DNA of 64,000 nt, taken from positions 1-64,000 of the forward strand of contig JAIXMN010000036.1 in NCBI GenBank assembly GCA_025716815.1, written 5' to 3'. Below are positions 22,174 through 35,600 of this stretch, piece after piece; the stretch's first letter is position 1; each line of letters begins with the position of its first letter. A program made the translations under genes and the position numbers. A model generated the notes under the pieces. That model saw only the letters and a list, made by a program, of their open reading frames with translations, made no database searches and was not told the origin of the DNA. The stretch is from Dichotomocladium elegans. Its lineage: Eukaryota > Mucoromycota > Mucoromycetes > Mucorales > Lichtheimiaceae.

Positions 22174-23352
22174 TGGGGATAATTGATATGAAAGGAGATT
22201 CGGGAGAGCAGACGGTTGGAAAAGAGAAAAGAGAGAGAGAGATCTCCAGGGTGAGCTAAGGCAAGAAAAAGCGAAAAGAAAAGAAACTCCCTCCCTTTTT
22301 TTGTTTGGTACGAATGTGTCCTTGAGAAAGTTTAAAAAAAGGAGGAGATGCTTGCTGCAGAGACTGCAGCATCTAGCACGCATGCTATACGGTGAGTGAG
22401 TGTGCTACACACAAACAGATGCCCGTCGAAGGATCAAGCGTCACCGAAAAAGGTAAGTCCTCTTGACCCTTTTGGTGTGGGCGTGGGTGGGGGGAGAGAG
22501 TTGCGTGGGCAAATTCAATCCAAACTTTTACCTTTTTGTTCAACCGGATGGGTTGAAAAACAATCAAAGACCAGGCAGCAACTTTTCGTGCCTGCTGGGT
22601 ACATACAGAAAAAGCATAGGTAATAGATGCGCGCTGCAAAGATGTGCTTGCCCGCGCGCGCGCGCGCACGCCAGTATCGGGAATAGCTGTAGATCGTCAT
22701 CGTTCAGGGGCAGCAAGGAAAAAAAATACGTGGATCCATTGAAAGCGCAGCTGAGCGCGAGATGGAAAAATCAAACAAGAGAGTTAAGACAGAGTATCAT
22801 GCATTTATGTATGTATCCAACAGGCGGCAGAATACGCCCTTCAGGAGCAGATACCGCGCTCGGCCACATAGCAGAGCACAAAATTCGTCGAATGGACATC
22901 CCGAGACCATGAGTGCAGCACGACTTGATGAGCGTGGGGGAGGATTGCCATGAGCGGTAGGCTGGTAACGCGATACATCGATTTTCCAAGACGATGACCG
23001 CGTGCATTTGTATATCCACCATGGACTATGAAGATACATCTCCGCTGTGTATGCCCACCAACTGCGGGCCCATTGGATGTTACAAGGCCAAGAGTCTAGG
23101 GTTGGTGAGGCTATATTTTTGCGCACTGTTATGCATTCGTCTGTAATTTATATGATCGGTTTAACCAACAACTGCTCTATCTCCATAGAGCAGGATTTGT
23201 GCAACCGACAAGAGGTTGGTGGTGGAGAGGGTGGAATAATAAAAAAAGGAGCATTGTTCACTTTCCAAATTTGGGATCGGATACCTATAAATTTTTTTTT
23301 CCTTCAACCCCCGTTGACCCCTCAGCTCTTCAACAATTTCCCTCTGATCAGC
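22174..23352. other. Divergent intergenic region between the spectraplakin-like gene and UTP25
   Basis: This 1.18-kb region serves both promoters. It holds an alternating CG tract (about 22651-22668) and a TATA-like 'ctataaatt' at about 23284, some 70 bp before the UTP25 start codon. The open frames present (for example 22463-22912) resemble nothing known and are judged non-coding. Confidence 0.5.
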
Positions 23353-26300
23353 ATGGCCAAGTCTGCAATCAGCAAGAGCATGGGTCGCAAAAAGACCACA
23401 ACGACGCATGTCTCAGGTCTCTCAACTTCCCGCGCTACTACGAAACGTAAGGCCGAAAATGTCAAGTTCGGCAGTCTTTCACGTAAGCAAAGGCAAGATC
23501 TGAAAGAGTACGGTACGCTCGTCCCGGTTGATTTTGAGGACGACGACGATAATGACGATACCCAAGCTGGTCTTCCGAGCAAGTAAGTGACCTGCTGTCT
23601 TCCGCAATTGGTTCGCCATGGCTAGCTTTATTGACCTGTGTCCGTTCGCGATTTTTCTTTTGTGTGTAGGCGCCCACGCCGCGTGGTGTATGAAGAAGAT
23701 CTTGATCGTGAAATGAATGAGCAGCACGAATCGGAGGAAGACCAAGAGGAAAGCGAGGCAGAGAGCGATATGGATGACTGGGAGAAACCGTCGGCCTATT
23801 CGCAACTTGTTGGTCTTCTCAAGAAGACCTCGAAGCATCGTGACTTCTATAAGAAAATCGAGCGCGAACAGGAGGGTATTGAAGAAGAAGAAGAGGAGGA
23901 GGAGGATATAAATGAAGAAGCATCTGATGGTAAATATTTCTTATGATGACTGAATGAGCGATAAGCCATTAATAGTAATATGATCAGATAACGGAGGTCT
24001 TAGCGAAGAGAACATTGACGAGAGCGATGTAGAAGTCGCTGCCGAAGAAGAAGCCAGCGAAAATGAGGACGCTAAAGAGGAAGTCCAGCAAGAAGATGAA
24101 AATGACGAGGATGCACATGTTATTGAAGATGTTGATGAGAACTTTGTCATTGGGCAAGACTCGGACGACGAGGGCGAGAACGGTAAGTTTTCGGTAAATG
24201 AAAGGAGGGCTGCAATCGATCACTCTGACACATCAATGGGCTAGGTGACCTGTACAATCGTCGGTTTGCCGATCAGCAACCCAAGACATTCGACGAGGAC
24301 ATTGCACTGTCGGAGCAGAAAAAGTGGATCCCTCTTATGTTCCAGGATGATGTTCTGAAGGAAGTCGCCTCATTCACATTGCATCCTGACAGTACGATTA
24401 AACAACAGAAGCCAATCGACGACCTTGTGCAAGCTGGAGTCAACGAGCGAATCGCAAAGAAATGGAAGGAAGCCAATAGCAGCTGCGTGAAAGAAGCAGA
24501 CGGGAGCGCGCTTTTTACCCCACTTCAGCAGCGTCTCTTCCGCTATCTTAGTGAATACCGTGACATGTTATATTGCAATCGTACGATTGAAAACGCTTCG
24601 GAGATCCGTAATACATATCTACTACACGCATTGAATCATATCTACAAGCAAGTTTCACGGAGTGCGATGGATCCTGGTTAAACCGGATAAAAAATCTCAT
24701 ATGTCCATATGCTTACTAGGACAAACAATCATATTGTCAAAAACAACTCCAAGATTGCGGCGGCGTTCAAGGAAAACAAGGATATCGGGTATGTGGGATT
24801 GATTGTTGGACATATGCGTATGCCGATACCAATGTAACTGATGATATGCTAGTGAGGTCCGTGACCAGGGGTTCACGCGCCCCAAGGTACTCATTGTAGT
24901 GCCTTTCAGAAATTGCGCTGTCAAGATTGTTGATGCGTTGATCAAGCTATCGGGCACCAATCAGCAGGTATGAGGATCTTTTACCACTTTCCGATGAGCG
25001 GTTCACGGGTGAAGTCATGCCTTACATATGACATGTGTTCGTCATCTCGATTAGGAGAATAAGAACCGCTTCTATGACGAGTTCAGCTTGAGAGACTCGG
25101 ATCAGCTGAATCAGAGCAAGCCGGCTGATTTTCTCGACACGTTTAGTGGTAACGTGGACGACCATTTCCGATTCGGTATCAAGTTTGGTCTCAAGACAAT
25201 GAAATTTTACTCCAGTCTTTTTGGCTCTGATTTGATTATTGCCTCACCGCTGGGTTTACGTACACTTATTAATGGCGAAGAGTAAGTGCTTTATTATAGA
25301 CGGGTGGATGTCGGATGCTAAGACGACTGCCTTGAAGGGGTGACGAGAAGAATTATGACGCGTTGTCATCGATTGAGATGATCATTATCGATCAAACAAA
25401 CCATATCTTGATGCAGAACTGGGAGCACGTTGAGGTACGTTGGTGACAAGAGAGCGGGCTTGCACTTGAAATTTACCTTTCTGGTCTACAGTATGTGTTG
25501 CAGCATTTGAACTTGATTCCCGTTGATACACATGGTTGCGATATCTCTCGAATTAAGAGCTGGTATTTGGACAAAAAGTAGGTTATCAGAAAGAGGAGAA
25601 TAGTGGGATATAGGTAAAGGTATTGACGGAACATTGGGGATAGATCATGTTATCTTCGTCAGACACTTGTGTTTTCCGAATTCCTCACGCCTGAGATCAA
25701 CGGTCTATTTAACAAACATATGAAGAATATCAGCGGCAAGATCAAGATCAAGCAGCGATACGAGGATGGCAGTATTCTCGATGTAATTCCACAGGTTCAA
25801 CAGACATTCACTCGAGTCGACACCACGTCTTTGGCAGCCATGAACGATGCACGGTTCAAGCATTTCACCGAAAAGGTAAATAGAAATTTTCAACTCCTTT
25901 CCCACATGCAGACGCACACGTATACGCGCACATACGCATAGAAAGACTCATTTTCCACGCTCTAGACACTTCCAGCCTTGCGTAAATCTGCATTAATGCA
26001 GACTCATACCCTTATTTTTGTCCCATCTTACTTTGACTATGTTCGTCTTCGCAATTATTTCGAGGACAACATGTATTCCTACCAGTCGTGCTGCGAGTAA
26101 GTCAAAGGTGTTATTAGCTGATGGTGACATTTTTACTAACATGGGCGTTGGTGGTGAATGAAAGGTACACGACATCGGGCGGTCTCACTCGCGCGAGAGG
26201 TGATTTCTTCAAGGGTCGAACGAGCTTCTTGCTGTATACGGAACGCCTGCACTTTTTCCGAAGGTAGGATACTTATTATCGCCATGGTGCTTTTCAGCTG

Positions 26301-26570
26301 TAGTAACATTGGCTGTGTTTGGATAGACTCAACATCCGTGGTACCTTCCACGTGGTGTTTTACGGTTTGCCCGACCATCCGCAATTCTATGCAGAGGTCG
26401 TGAATTTCTTGAGCTTAAAGTTTGACGAAGCTAGCGCAGCAGAGGAGGCGACATTCTCGTGCTCTAGCCTGTTTTCAAAATACGATCATTTGAAATTGGA
26501 GCGCATTGTTGGCACTGACCGTGCAAAGACGATGTGCGCTGCCCAGAAGAACGTATTCATGTTTGCATAG
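23353..26570 (+). CDS. UTP25: U3 snoRNA-associated protein 25 (UTP25/DEF), SSU processome
   Basis: Thirteen exons give 795 residues: 23353-23582, 23670-23929, 23988-24182, 24245-24647, 24720-24788, 24853-24967, 25055-25281, 25338-25434, 25492-25577, 25644-25875, 25966-26096, 26165-26263 and 26327-26570. The first third is basic, then strongly acidic (Glu/Asp-rich), as in Utp25. The remainder is the degenerate DEAD-like helicase region, with [51 protein letters not shown] in place of a DEAD box, and [19 protein letters not shown]. Utp25 acts in 18S rRNA maturation in the nucleolus; the family has lost the ATPase motifs. One intron (24648-24719) is GC-AG. The gene converges on the acetate kinase gene with 53 bp between stop codons. 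Confidence 0.93.
24648..24719 (+). other. GC-AG intron of UTP25
   Basis: The donor is GCAAGT and the acceptor CTTACTAG. Only this pair restores the frame, giving HALNHIYK then TNNHIVKNN as expected of the family. All GT donors nearby are in the wrong phase or lead to a stop. Confidence 0.8.
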
Positions 26571-26623
26571 ACAGAAAAGTTATTATACATATTGTACAGA
26601 AAGTTAATTTTTTTCTCATCCCA

Positions 26624-27863
26624 TTAAACACCATCTTTCATGCATTTTGCAATCTGGAGTTCTTCGTCTGTTTCCACAACGAGCACCTTGACAGATGAAT
26701 CTTGAAAAGAAATATCCACGACAGGCCCTTGCGCTTTCCCGTTCTTATGCTCATCGATTTTGCAGCCGAGACAAGACAGCTTCTCACAGACGCGTTGGCG
26801 TATTTCTGCCGAGTGCTCACCAATACCACCCGTAAAAAGTAGCGCATCGCAACCTCCGAGGGTCACAAAATATGCGCCAATGAAATTTTGGATGCGGTTG
26901 ACGAAGACGTCAATGGCCAGCTGAGCATTCTTGTCGTGCTTCCTCTTCTGCAAAATCTCCTGCACATTGGCGCAACCGCAGAGCCCTTTAAGCCCGCTCT
27001 CCTTGTTGAGTACATGTTCGGCTTTGGCCAGCTGGACACCAGAACTTTTTTTTGTATCCGCAGGATTTGAGACCAGGTGAAAGATCGACGCAGGATCCAC
27101 GTCACCCGAGCGTGTTCCTCCAGGCAATCCTTCGATATGAATCCCTAGCGTTAGCAGTACACTCGATATACACACACTAAAGACGGAGTTTTTTCTTACC
27201 TGAGACGGGCGTCATACCCATGGACGTATCCACACTCTTGCCGTTGGCAATGGCACACGCACTGCTCCCGTTACCTAGATGCAACGAGATGATGCGTATA
27301 TTTTTGAGCGGAGCAGCGAGATATTCGGCGGCACGGTGAGCGACATAGTTATGCGAAATGCCATGAAACCCCCACTTTCGAACATTCTGAGCCAAAGCCT
27401 GCTCTCGCGGGAGCGGGTAATGGTAGATAAAAGGGGGTATTGTGGCATGGAAGAGGGTGTCAAAGTAGGCGTAACAATCCACATTGGGCATGCGCTCGAG
27501 AGTGACGCGCATGACGGTTACTGCGCGATGGTTATGGAGCGGTGCCAAGGCAGTCAGCGTGTCGAGCTCCTTGAGGGACTGGCCAGTCACCTTGATCGGC
27601 TCTCGTCGATCGCCACCGTGAACGACCCGATGGCCCACGGCAACAATCTTCTCACGAACGTCCTTCAGCGATTCAAGGACCTTGTCAACAGCTGCCTCAT
27701 GCGAGTCAAAGCGGCCAGAACAGGGCTCATCCTTGTCGATCTGGAAGGTTGCATGGTCTGTGCCAATTTCAGAGCACTGACCTTTTGAAACTCGGTGTAG
27801 CGACTCAACGTCAAAAACCTTGAACTTGAGACTCGACGACCCGGCGTTGAAAACGAGATACAT
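26624..27863 (-). CDS. ACK1: Acetate kinase
   Basis: Two exons (27863-27200, 27144-26624) encode 394 residues, the usual length of the family. The N-terminal phosphate-binding motif NAGSSSLKFKVF, the GHRVVHGG loop, KWGFHGISHNY, the LGNGSSACAI nucleotide-binding loop and TGGIGEHSAEIRQRV are all intact. The enzyme interconverts acetate and acetyl phosphate with ATP/ADP. In fungi it is usually paired with phosphoketolase, which is not present in this window. The start codon is at the first residue of the conserved N-terminal strand (MYLVFNAGSSS), so no targeting peptide is present and a cytosolic enzyme is expected. It ends 53 bp from the UTP25 stop on the opposite strand. Confidence 0.95.
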
Positions 27864-28733
27864 GGTTGCGTTGCGAGGAAGAAGAAGGAAGAATTACGTC
27901 ATGAACAATCATCCATCTTACATTTTAAGTTCGGCTGAGTTCCGAATATGGCAAGCATCAGATGCATAAAAACCCGCTCGGGTGCTCTGCCCTTCTTGTT
28001 TCTCACCATTCCCCCTTTTCTTCTCTTCTTTCTTCTTCTTTTCACACGTAACCTACACCTTCGCAACCCGCAGGTGAATTCGTTCGAGGCCGATTTACAC
28101 AAGCAACAAGCGCCACCTCCCATACCCCCCGCTAGCACAAACGCTCTTGCTCTCTCCTCTGTCAAAGTCTCACAAAGATCCAACGCCCAAGCTTCATCGT
28201 TTTCAGCCGCTACTGATCTAACTGAAAGAAAAGAAGAGCTACCATCATCCGGCTTGACTGTCTTTCGTAAAACTTGCTTCAACCACAACGAATATTCTTA
28301 TGGTCAGCAGCGCTTCTCTCGTCCTTGCTCGTAGCCCATACTCCTATGCCGACATAGACACAGACGAAGACTCTTTTCCGCCATTTCTATTCATATCGAT
28401 ATCACATATAGGCTAACTATTTTTCCTACCTTGACAAGACATACACACAAAAAAACCAAAAACCAAAAACCAAAAAAAGAAGAAAAAGGTCTTGATAAGC
28501 ATTCTAAAAAAAGAAGAAAACTTACCCCCAGAAAAAAGCGTTCTTTTTCTTTACGGTAAATAATTTCTCTCCCTGCTTGTTCCTACGCTCACTTACACAC
28601 TCACTCACTCGCTGCGTTTTCCATACAGTAATTGCTATCTCTTTATCTCACTTTCATATCTGCTTTTAACAACGCACTCCTGCCCCGCTTCCTCTCCACG
28701 CAGGCCTCCCCTTCCTCCCGTATTTTACCCCCT
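27864..28733. other. Divergent promoter region between acetate kinase and the 302-aa gene
   Basis: The plus strand is pyrimidine-rich (long CT and T runs at 28010-28045 and 28550-28730), with A-rich repeats around 28450-28520. A frame at 27948-28334 exists but starts with a low-complexity hydrophobic run and resembles no family, so it is treated as leader sequence or noise. The long pyrimidine-rich stretch just before 28734 is typical of a fungal promoter or leader. Confidence 0.5.
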
Positions 28734-29642
28734 ATGACGACAGCCTCTAAGGGCCTATTTGCTTATTTTCTATCACTCATTGGGCTCGATCGTGTCACTC
28801 ACTCGGCGAGCTTCCTCAAGAATGCGGCACCTTCGTTGCAAGCATCTTCATCCTCAGCGAGTTTCATGACTGAATCGACTCTGGTTGTGAACGGTTCTGA
28901 TGTTTATGACGAAAAGGGCCGTAACAATCTGACAACGATGGCGTACGATGCATGGTCTCTTCAGACCATGCTGAGTAACCTTCCGAAGATTGCGCTCTGT
29001 AGCCTGCTCACGTCTACCGCTCTTAAATATCCCAAAGTGATGCAGATGATTGCCAATGAACAGCCTGCGACGTGGATGCTACCCAAAGATGATGCGCAGG
29101 ACTATGTCCGCGAGACCCAAGCGATCAAGGACCAGGCCCGCAGGGTGGTCCATAGCTTAGACGGTCTCCGGCCCTCTGAGCAATTCGCCCGGGAGACGGA
29201 GATGGCACAAGAGCTGCAACGAGTCGTCCGCTTCAGCACCAACACTCTCCATGCGTCTCCGCAAGGGCACTCGCTCGTTGCTCTTGTTGCGTTGATGTGC
29301 GTTGCCAAAGAGGGTCTTTGTGCTCTTCCTGAGGTGTCAAAGTATATCTTTGGAAGGGCACATCTCGGCCGACTCCTCGTCCTCGAGATGGCTGGTGTGC
29401 TCAAGAACTACAAGGCTTCCCACACCCTTCTTGCGCAGTGGCCTAATCTTCTCAGTATCCTCGACCCGCCCAAGGCCGTTGTCGCTGCCGCCGATCCTGC
29501 TGACCAGCTCGCATGGCTGATGGACGTACTCAGTGAAGTGTGTGCACAGATGCACGATTGTGACCGTCACTGGGCGTTTGGACAAGAATATGAGAACGTT
29601 GTCAATATTGCCGCTCGAAATTGCCGCTTGGTCGCACACTGA
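28734..29642 (+). CDS. Helical protein of unknown function, 302 aa
   Basis: A single-exon frame starts at ATG 28734 (MTTASKGLFAYFLSLIGLDR). An upstream in-frame extension to 28632 would need a TTG start and is not used. The protein is mostly helical, with Leu-rich stretches (SLQTMLSNLPKIALCSLLTS, LLVLEMAGVLKNY) and no signal peptide or clear membrane segment. I see a weak resemblance in layout to the STS1/Cut8 nuclear proteasome-tethering family (a helical bundle with LP and LAQW signatures). Family motifs are not convincing, so no function is assigned. It is transcribed away from acetate kinase. Confidence 0.6.
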   Translation: MTTASKGLFAYFLSLIGLDRVTHSASFLKNAAPSLQASSSSASFMTESTLVVNGSDVYDEKGRNNLTTMAYDAWSLQTMLSNLPKIALCSLLTSTALKYPKVMQMIANEQPATWMLPKDDAQDYVRETQAIKDQARRVVHSLDGLRPSEQFARETEMAQELQRVVRFSTNTLHASPQGHSLVALVALMCVAKEGLCALPEVSKYIFGRAHLGRLLVLEMAGVLKNYKASHTLLAQWPNLLSILDPPKAVVAAADPADQLAWLMDVLSEVCAQMHDCDRHWAFGQEYENVVNIAARNCRLVAH

Positions 29643-30309
29643 AAGACTTTTCCCTTCTTTCCCTCTCGCTTCACTGCGTGTTGTTTAATTTTCGTTTGAC
29701 TTGATTTGATTCCCGTTTTTTCTTTCTCTTTTCTTTATTCTTTGCAATGTACATATCTTCCTCTCCCCCCTCTCTCTTTTCTTCACACACATACGTATAC
29801 ACACACATACCCTCTACTCCGAAAGCTATGATGGTTTGACAGGTTGATTGGTACATATCGTCATTTTATTTCCGAAATATATTCGTGGAAAAATTAAGGC
29901 GTGTGACCAGGTCATATGCAACCGTCATATGAATACATGTGGTCTCAAACGACAGACGATAGATAGGGGCATTGATCAATTAAGGAGCAGCAAGCAAATT
30001 AGGGGGGCGGGCCGGTTCAGCCAGGCGACAGCTGTCCAATCAGAGCATCTCCTCGAATTTGTGCTCAGTGAAAGCAAAGGACGCCTGGACCCAAGTACTT
30101 AACGCCGTGCATACTCGAGGTGCGATATCCTCAAAAGAGCGGCGCCTTTGCCTCCATCGAATCCCTGCAAATGCTTATTATGCTTCTGGTATCGGACTTG
30201 AGACTGCTCTTCCTACATTCTCTATTCGGATCCAGACTAATGCAGCAGTAAGGCTTTTTCAAAAGGCTGTCTGTGCTTCCCTTTGTCGTTCGTCATAGCA
30301 TCGATCATC
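29643..30309. other. Intergenic, no gene seen
   Basis: A pyrimidine-rich 3' flank of the preceding gene is followed by unique sequence. Frames at 29848-30298 are short and unlike known proteins. A CCAAT motif occurs at 30036. Confidence 0.45.
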
Positions 30310-30645
30310 GCCATCAACTTTTTCAAAAATAAATTTCGCAAGGGAGGAAAATCACGACGCATACAAAGTAAAATAAAACGTCGCACAAAAATATTATCAA
30401 TGTCGCATGCATACCCGTTAGTCAACAGAAATATCAGCCCCCTTCTTACTCTTCAACTTACCCCGAATATAAAAAAGGGTCAAAAGGACGAATTCTTAAA
30501 GTGATGGATTTACCAAGCTTTTTTTGTGCGACATCTTTCCGTGGATGCACGTGACATTTGGTTTGTCATCATGCGATCCTGCGACTTCAGAACTGGCAGA
30601 GGTGCGACTTTTTGATTTTGGAAAATGGTGCATGTTTGCTGTGAA
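30310..30645. mobile_element. Non-autonomous deletion derivative of the Tc1-like element (copy D)
   Basis: Both ends of the element are present with almost nothing between. The left end is 'ttcgcaagggaggaaaatc', 'gacgcata' and 'cccgttagtcaac' up to about 30465. The right end is 'tgcgacatctttccgtg' to 'aaatggtgcatgttt' (30525-30640). The whole transposase gene is deleted, so this is a MITE-like derivative of about 330 bp. Confidence 0.7.
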
Positions 30646-30852
30646 CTATTGCAGTGGATGTTCTCCCAATAACTTTTCAGGGCTGTAATCGGACTTTGCC
30701 CGCATGATTTGTTATCGGGTGGCTTGTCTGAACTTGTATATGCCGGGAAGCAGCCTTTCCTTTCCCATACTGGCTTTACCAAACCGAGAGAAACAATCTC
30801 TCCTCCCACCTCTTTCACTACCCAAGACAGCATCCTCAAAGCAGAGCCAATC

Positions 30853-32281
<1,429 letters not shown>

Positions 32282-32652
32282 ATTCGCACGAAATAAAATA
32301 AAGTGTTCCCCTTGCGTGGGATAAACGCTTGAATAATAAATTCTTTTCTTTTCTTCCCAACAAGCAGTTTCCGCCTTTTCACTACACTCATATCTTGGTA
32401 GGTTCATTTCTTCAACTTTGCTATAAGCAAAAGGAACAGCGCTCCTAGCACCATATTACGTAGCTCTACAGCAGCGCTCTCTTACATGATATACTGTAAT
32501 ACTTCCCGGAATCGAAAAAGAAGCAGCGCAATGCGAACTAATCGCCGTCGTCGGGGTTTCCATTTTGCGGACATGGAAAAAAGAAAGACTCATGGACACG
32601 TAACCCATCCCAAAACGCGCGCTTCCCCCATCTTTTTAATCCTAACATCGCA
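32282..32652. other. Intergenic between TRM61 and RPN2
   Basis: 371 bp containing the TRM61 3' region ('aataaaataaag', 'aataataaattc', possible poly(A) signals at 32290-32340) and the RPN2 promoter. No gene is seen. The consensus proteasome element GGTGGCAAA was looked for and not found. Confidence 0.5.
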
Positions 32653-35600
32653 ATGGCAGTATTAACATCAGCGAGTACGTGAATTCTTTGAGGAGGGTGG
32701 TGGTGAGGGAGGGTGTGCGTGGAAGCCATTACCCACCCACCATGGAGTGCATCCCCATGCCATGCATATCTTCCTCCTCCGTATATACAAGAATAAATGT
32801 TTGCTGACCAAGCAATCCCCACACCGTTGGTGGTTGCGTACCTGACCTGTTCCTTGTACGATTTTTCTTTTTTACTAGGTGGCATTATTTCGTTGCTCGA
32901 CGAGCATCAACCGGAATTGCAAGTTTATGCTCTTGAACATCTGAATAAACTGGTCAACGAATTCTGGGCTGAGATCGCCGAATCGGTTGCGAAAATGTAA
33001 GCCAGCCAGATCCAAGGGGGGTGGTTTCAGCATAAAAACTAATCATGCCGCAGCGAGATCCTTTACGAGAATCCGCAATTTTCACAGCGAGAATTGGCCG
33101 CGCTCGTAGCTTCCAAGGTAAATTCGATTCTGCAATGCCCGGCTGGCGCGAAACTTGGATATATAAAAAGTTACTGGATTGGGCGGGTGGATGCAGAGCG
33201 CATGCTGATTCAGTAATTCTGATGTTAGGTATACTATCACCTGGGCGAACTAGACGACTCGGTGACGTATGCGCTCGGGGCAGGCAAATTCTTCAATCTT
33301 TCTGAAAAATCAGAATATGTCGAGACGATCATCTGTACGTTTCTTCTCTTCACCGAAATAGCAGTCATCCGAACTTAACACACACACACACACATATATA
33401 TATATATCGCAACCTTTTCTTTTCGATGTAGCAAAATGCATTGACAAGTACATTGATCTACGGACGCGCCAGCTGGACGAGGAAGAACACATCGACGACG
33501 GATTGAAAAACATCGTGGAGAGAATGTTCCAGCGATGTATAGATGACAAAGAGTTTGAACAGGGTATCGGCATTGCGCTCGAAGCAAGACATCTCGACGT
33601 CGTCAAGACTATGATTGAGAAAGGGTCTCCGAAAAAGCTCCTCCCGTACGTCCTGGAGGTCTGCATGACTCTGGTACAAAACCTGGAGTTCCGTAATCAG
33701 GTATATTAGAGTAATGTCTGCTGCTTCCCCCCCTTGTTGTTCGATCATCGCTGATATTTCTCGGCAATAATGCATCAGATCTTACGCCTCTTGGTCACTT
33801 TGTATCGCGATCTCAAAGAGCCCGATTACATCTCCATCAGCCAATGCCTTGTTCACCTAGACGATCCTGGCGCCTGCCACGAGCTTTTACGGAATCTTAT
33901 TGAAAAGAAGGACGAGGTTTGTGCAACCAGAACAGAAGGGGGTAATGTACGAACGAGTGCTCTGATTCGGCTGTTTTGCAGCTGATGGCCTATCAAATTG
34001 CCTTTGACTTGGAGGAGAGCGCAACCCAAGATTTTCTGCTGAAGATCATCAAGGAACTTCCTCAGAATGAGACTGTTCAGGAAAACGGCTCTGAAAAGAT
34101 GGTAAGCCTGCTCTTTTTTCTTGGTTTATCCTCATAACATGCATTTATTTCTCTTTGCTCTAGGATCCCACTCCATTCCAGAAGATCCGATCCATCTTGT
34201 CTGGCGAGGAGACCATCCGACTTCACTTGGAATTCCTTTATAGAAACAATCACACTGACCTGTTGATCCTCAAAAACACAAAGGTCAGGGAAAAGATCGA
34301 TTCCATTTATCTATAACGTCTCTAACTCTTGAGATTCATGATACAGAATGCGTTAGAGCCCAGAAATTCAATGTTTCATTCCGCAGTGACTTTTGCCAAT
34401 GCGTTCATGCATGCCGGTACCACCATTGATGAATTCCTTCGCCAGAACCTCGAATGGCTATCAAGAGCGACAAACTGGTCAAAGTTCAGCGCCACTGCTG
34501 CCCTGGGCGTGATTCATAAGGTATGTAAATAATAAGGGGTAGTAGGAGCGATCATGCAAGGAACCATCTGTGTAATATCAAAATCAAAAGGGTCAATTAG
34601 CACAGTCCATGAACCTCCTGTCTCCCTATCTGCCACAAGACGGCGGCAATAGTAGCAGTGTGTATTCCGAGGGTGGTTCACTGTACGCCTTGGGTCTTAT
34701 TAATGCCAACCACGGCAGCAGCGTGCTTGAATACCTCAAGAATGCACTGAAGGAAGCACAAAACGACGTGATTCAGCATGGTGCCTGTCTCGGTCTCGGT
34801 GTTGCTGGCATGGCGACCAATGATGAAGGTTCGTTTGTGAGTGCTTTCATTGAAATGATCATGTGGATTGACAGTCCCTCTATTTTGATAGAAATATACA
34901 ATGAGCTCAAGAACACGCTATTTAGTGACAGCGCTGTTGCTGGCGAAGCGGCTGGTCTTGCCATGGGTCTTGTAATGCTTGGGACAGCAAAGGCAGAGGC
35001 TGTCGAGGAAATGCTCCAGTATGCGCATGAGACTCAGCACGAGAAGATTATTCGCGGCCTTGCCGTCGGTATTTCCCTTATCATGTATGCGAAGGAAGAG
35101 AAGGCCGACGCTTTGATCAACCAGCTTTTGGACGACAAGGTAATTTTCACAAAGGAGCGTCAGGGCCATGCGGAACATGTGCTCACATGGAAGTTAGGAC
35201 CCGGTCTTGAGATATGGCGGTATTTATACTATAGCCATGGCTTATAGCGGCACTGGCAATAACAAGGCAATCCGACGCCTGCTGCATGTTGCTGTGAGCG
35301 ATGTCAATGACGATGTTCGACGAGCTGCGGTGACAGCCATTGGCTTTATCCTTCTTCGAAACCCGAAGCAAGTCCCTCGCATCGTACAATTACTTGCAGA
35401 GAGCTACAACCCCAATGTTCGATATGGTTCTGCCTTGGCTCTTGGTATCTCTTGTGCAGGCACCGGCGATCTTGTGAGTGAGACTGACACGATGGACTGA
35501 CATATGGGCTAACTCTTCATCTTATTCGCTAAGGATGCCCTAGAGTTGCTTGAACCGATGATCAAGGATCCTGTAGATTTTGTTCGCCAGGGAGCCCTTA

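Noticed and set aside
22463..22912. 149-codon plus-strand frame upstream of the spectraplakin-like gene
   Set aside because: No conserved motif; contains the CG tract and lies in the divergent promoter region.
24648..24681. UTP25 ending at the stop after residue MDPG
   Set aside because: The conserved helicase-like part continues downstream in frame after a GC-AG intron.
27948..28334. 128-codon frame in the promoter of the 302-aa gene
   Set aside because: It opens with a low-complexity hydrophobic run made by CT-rich promoter sequence and matches nothing.
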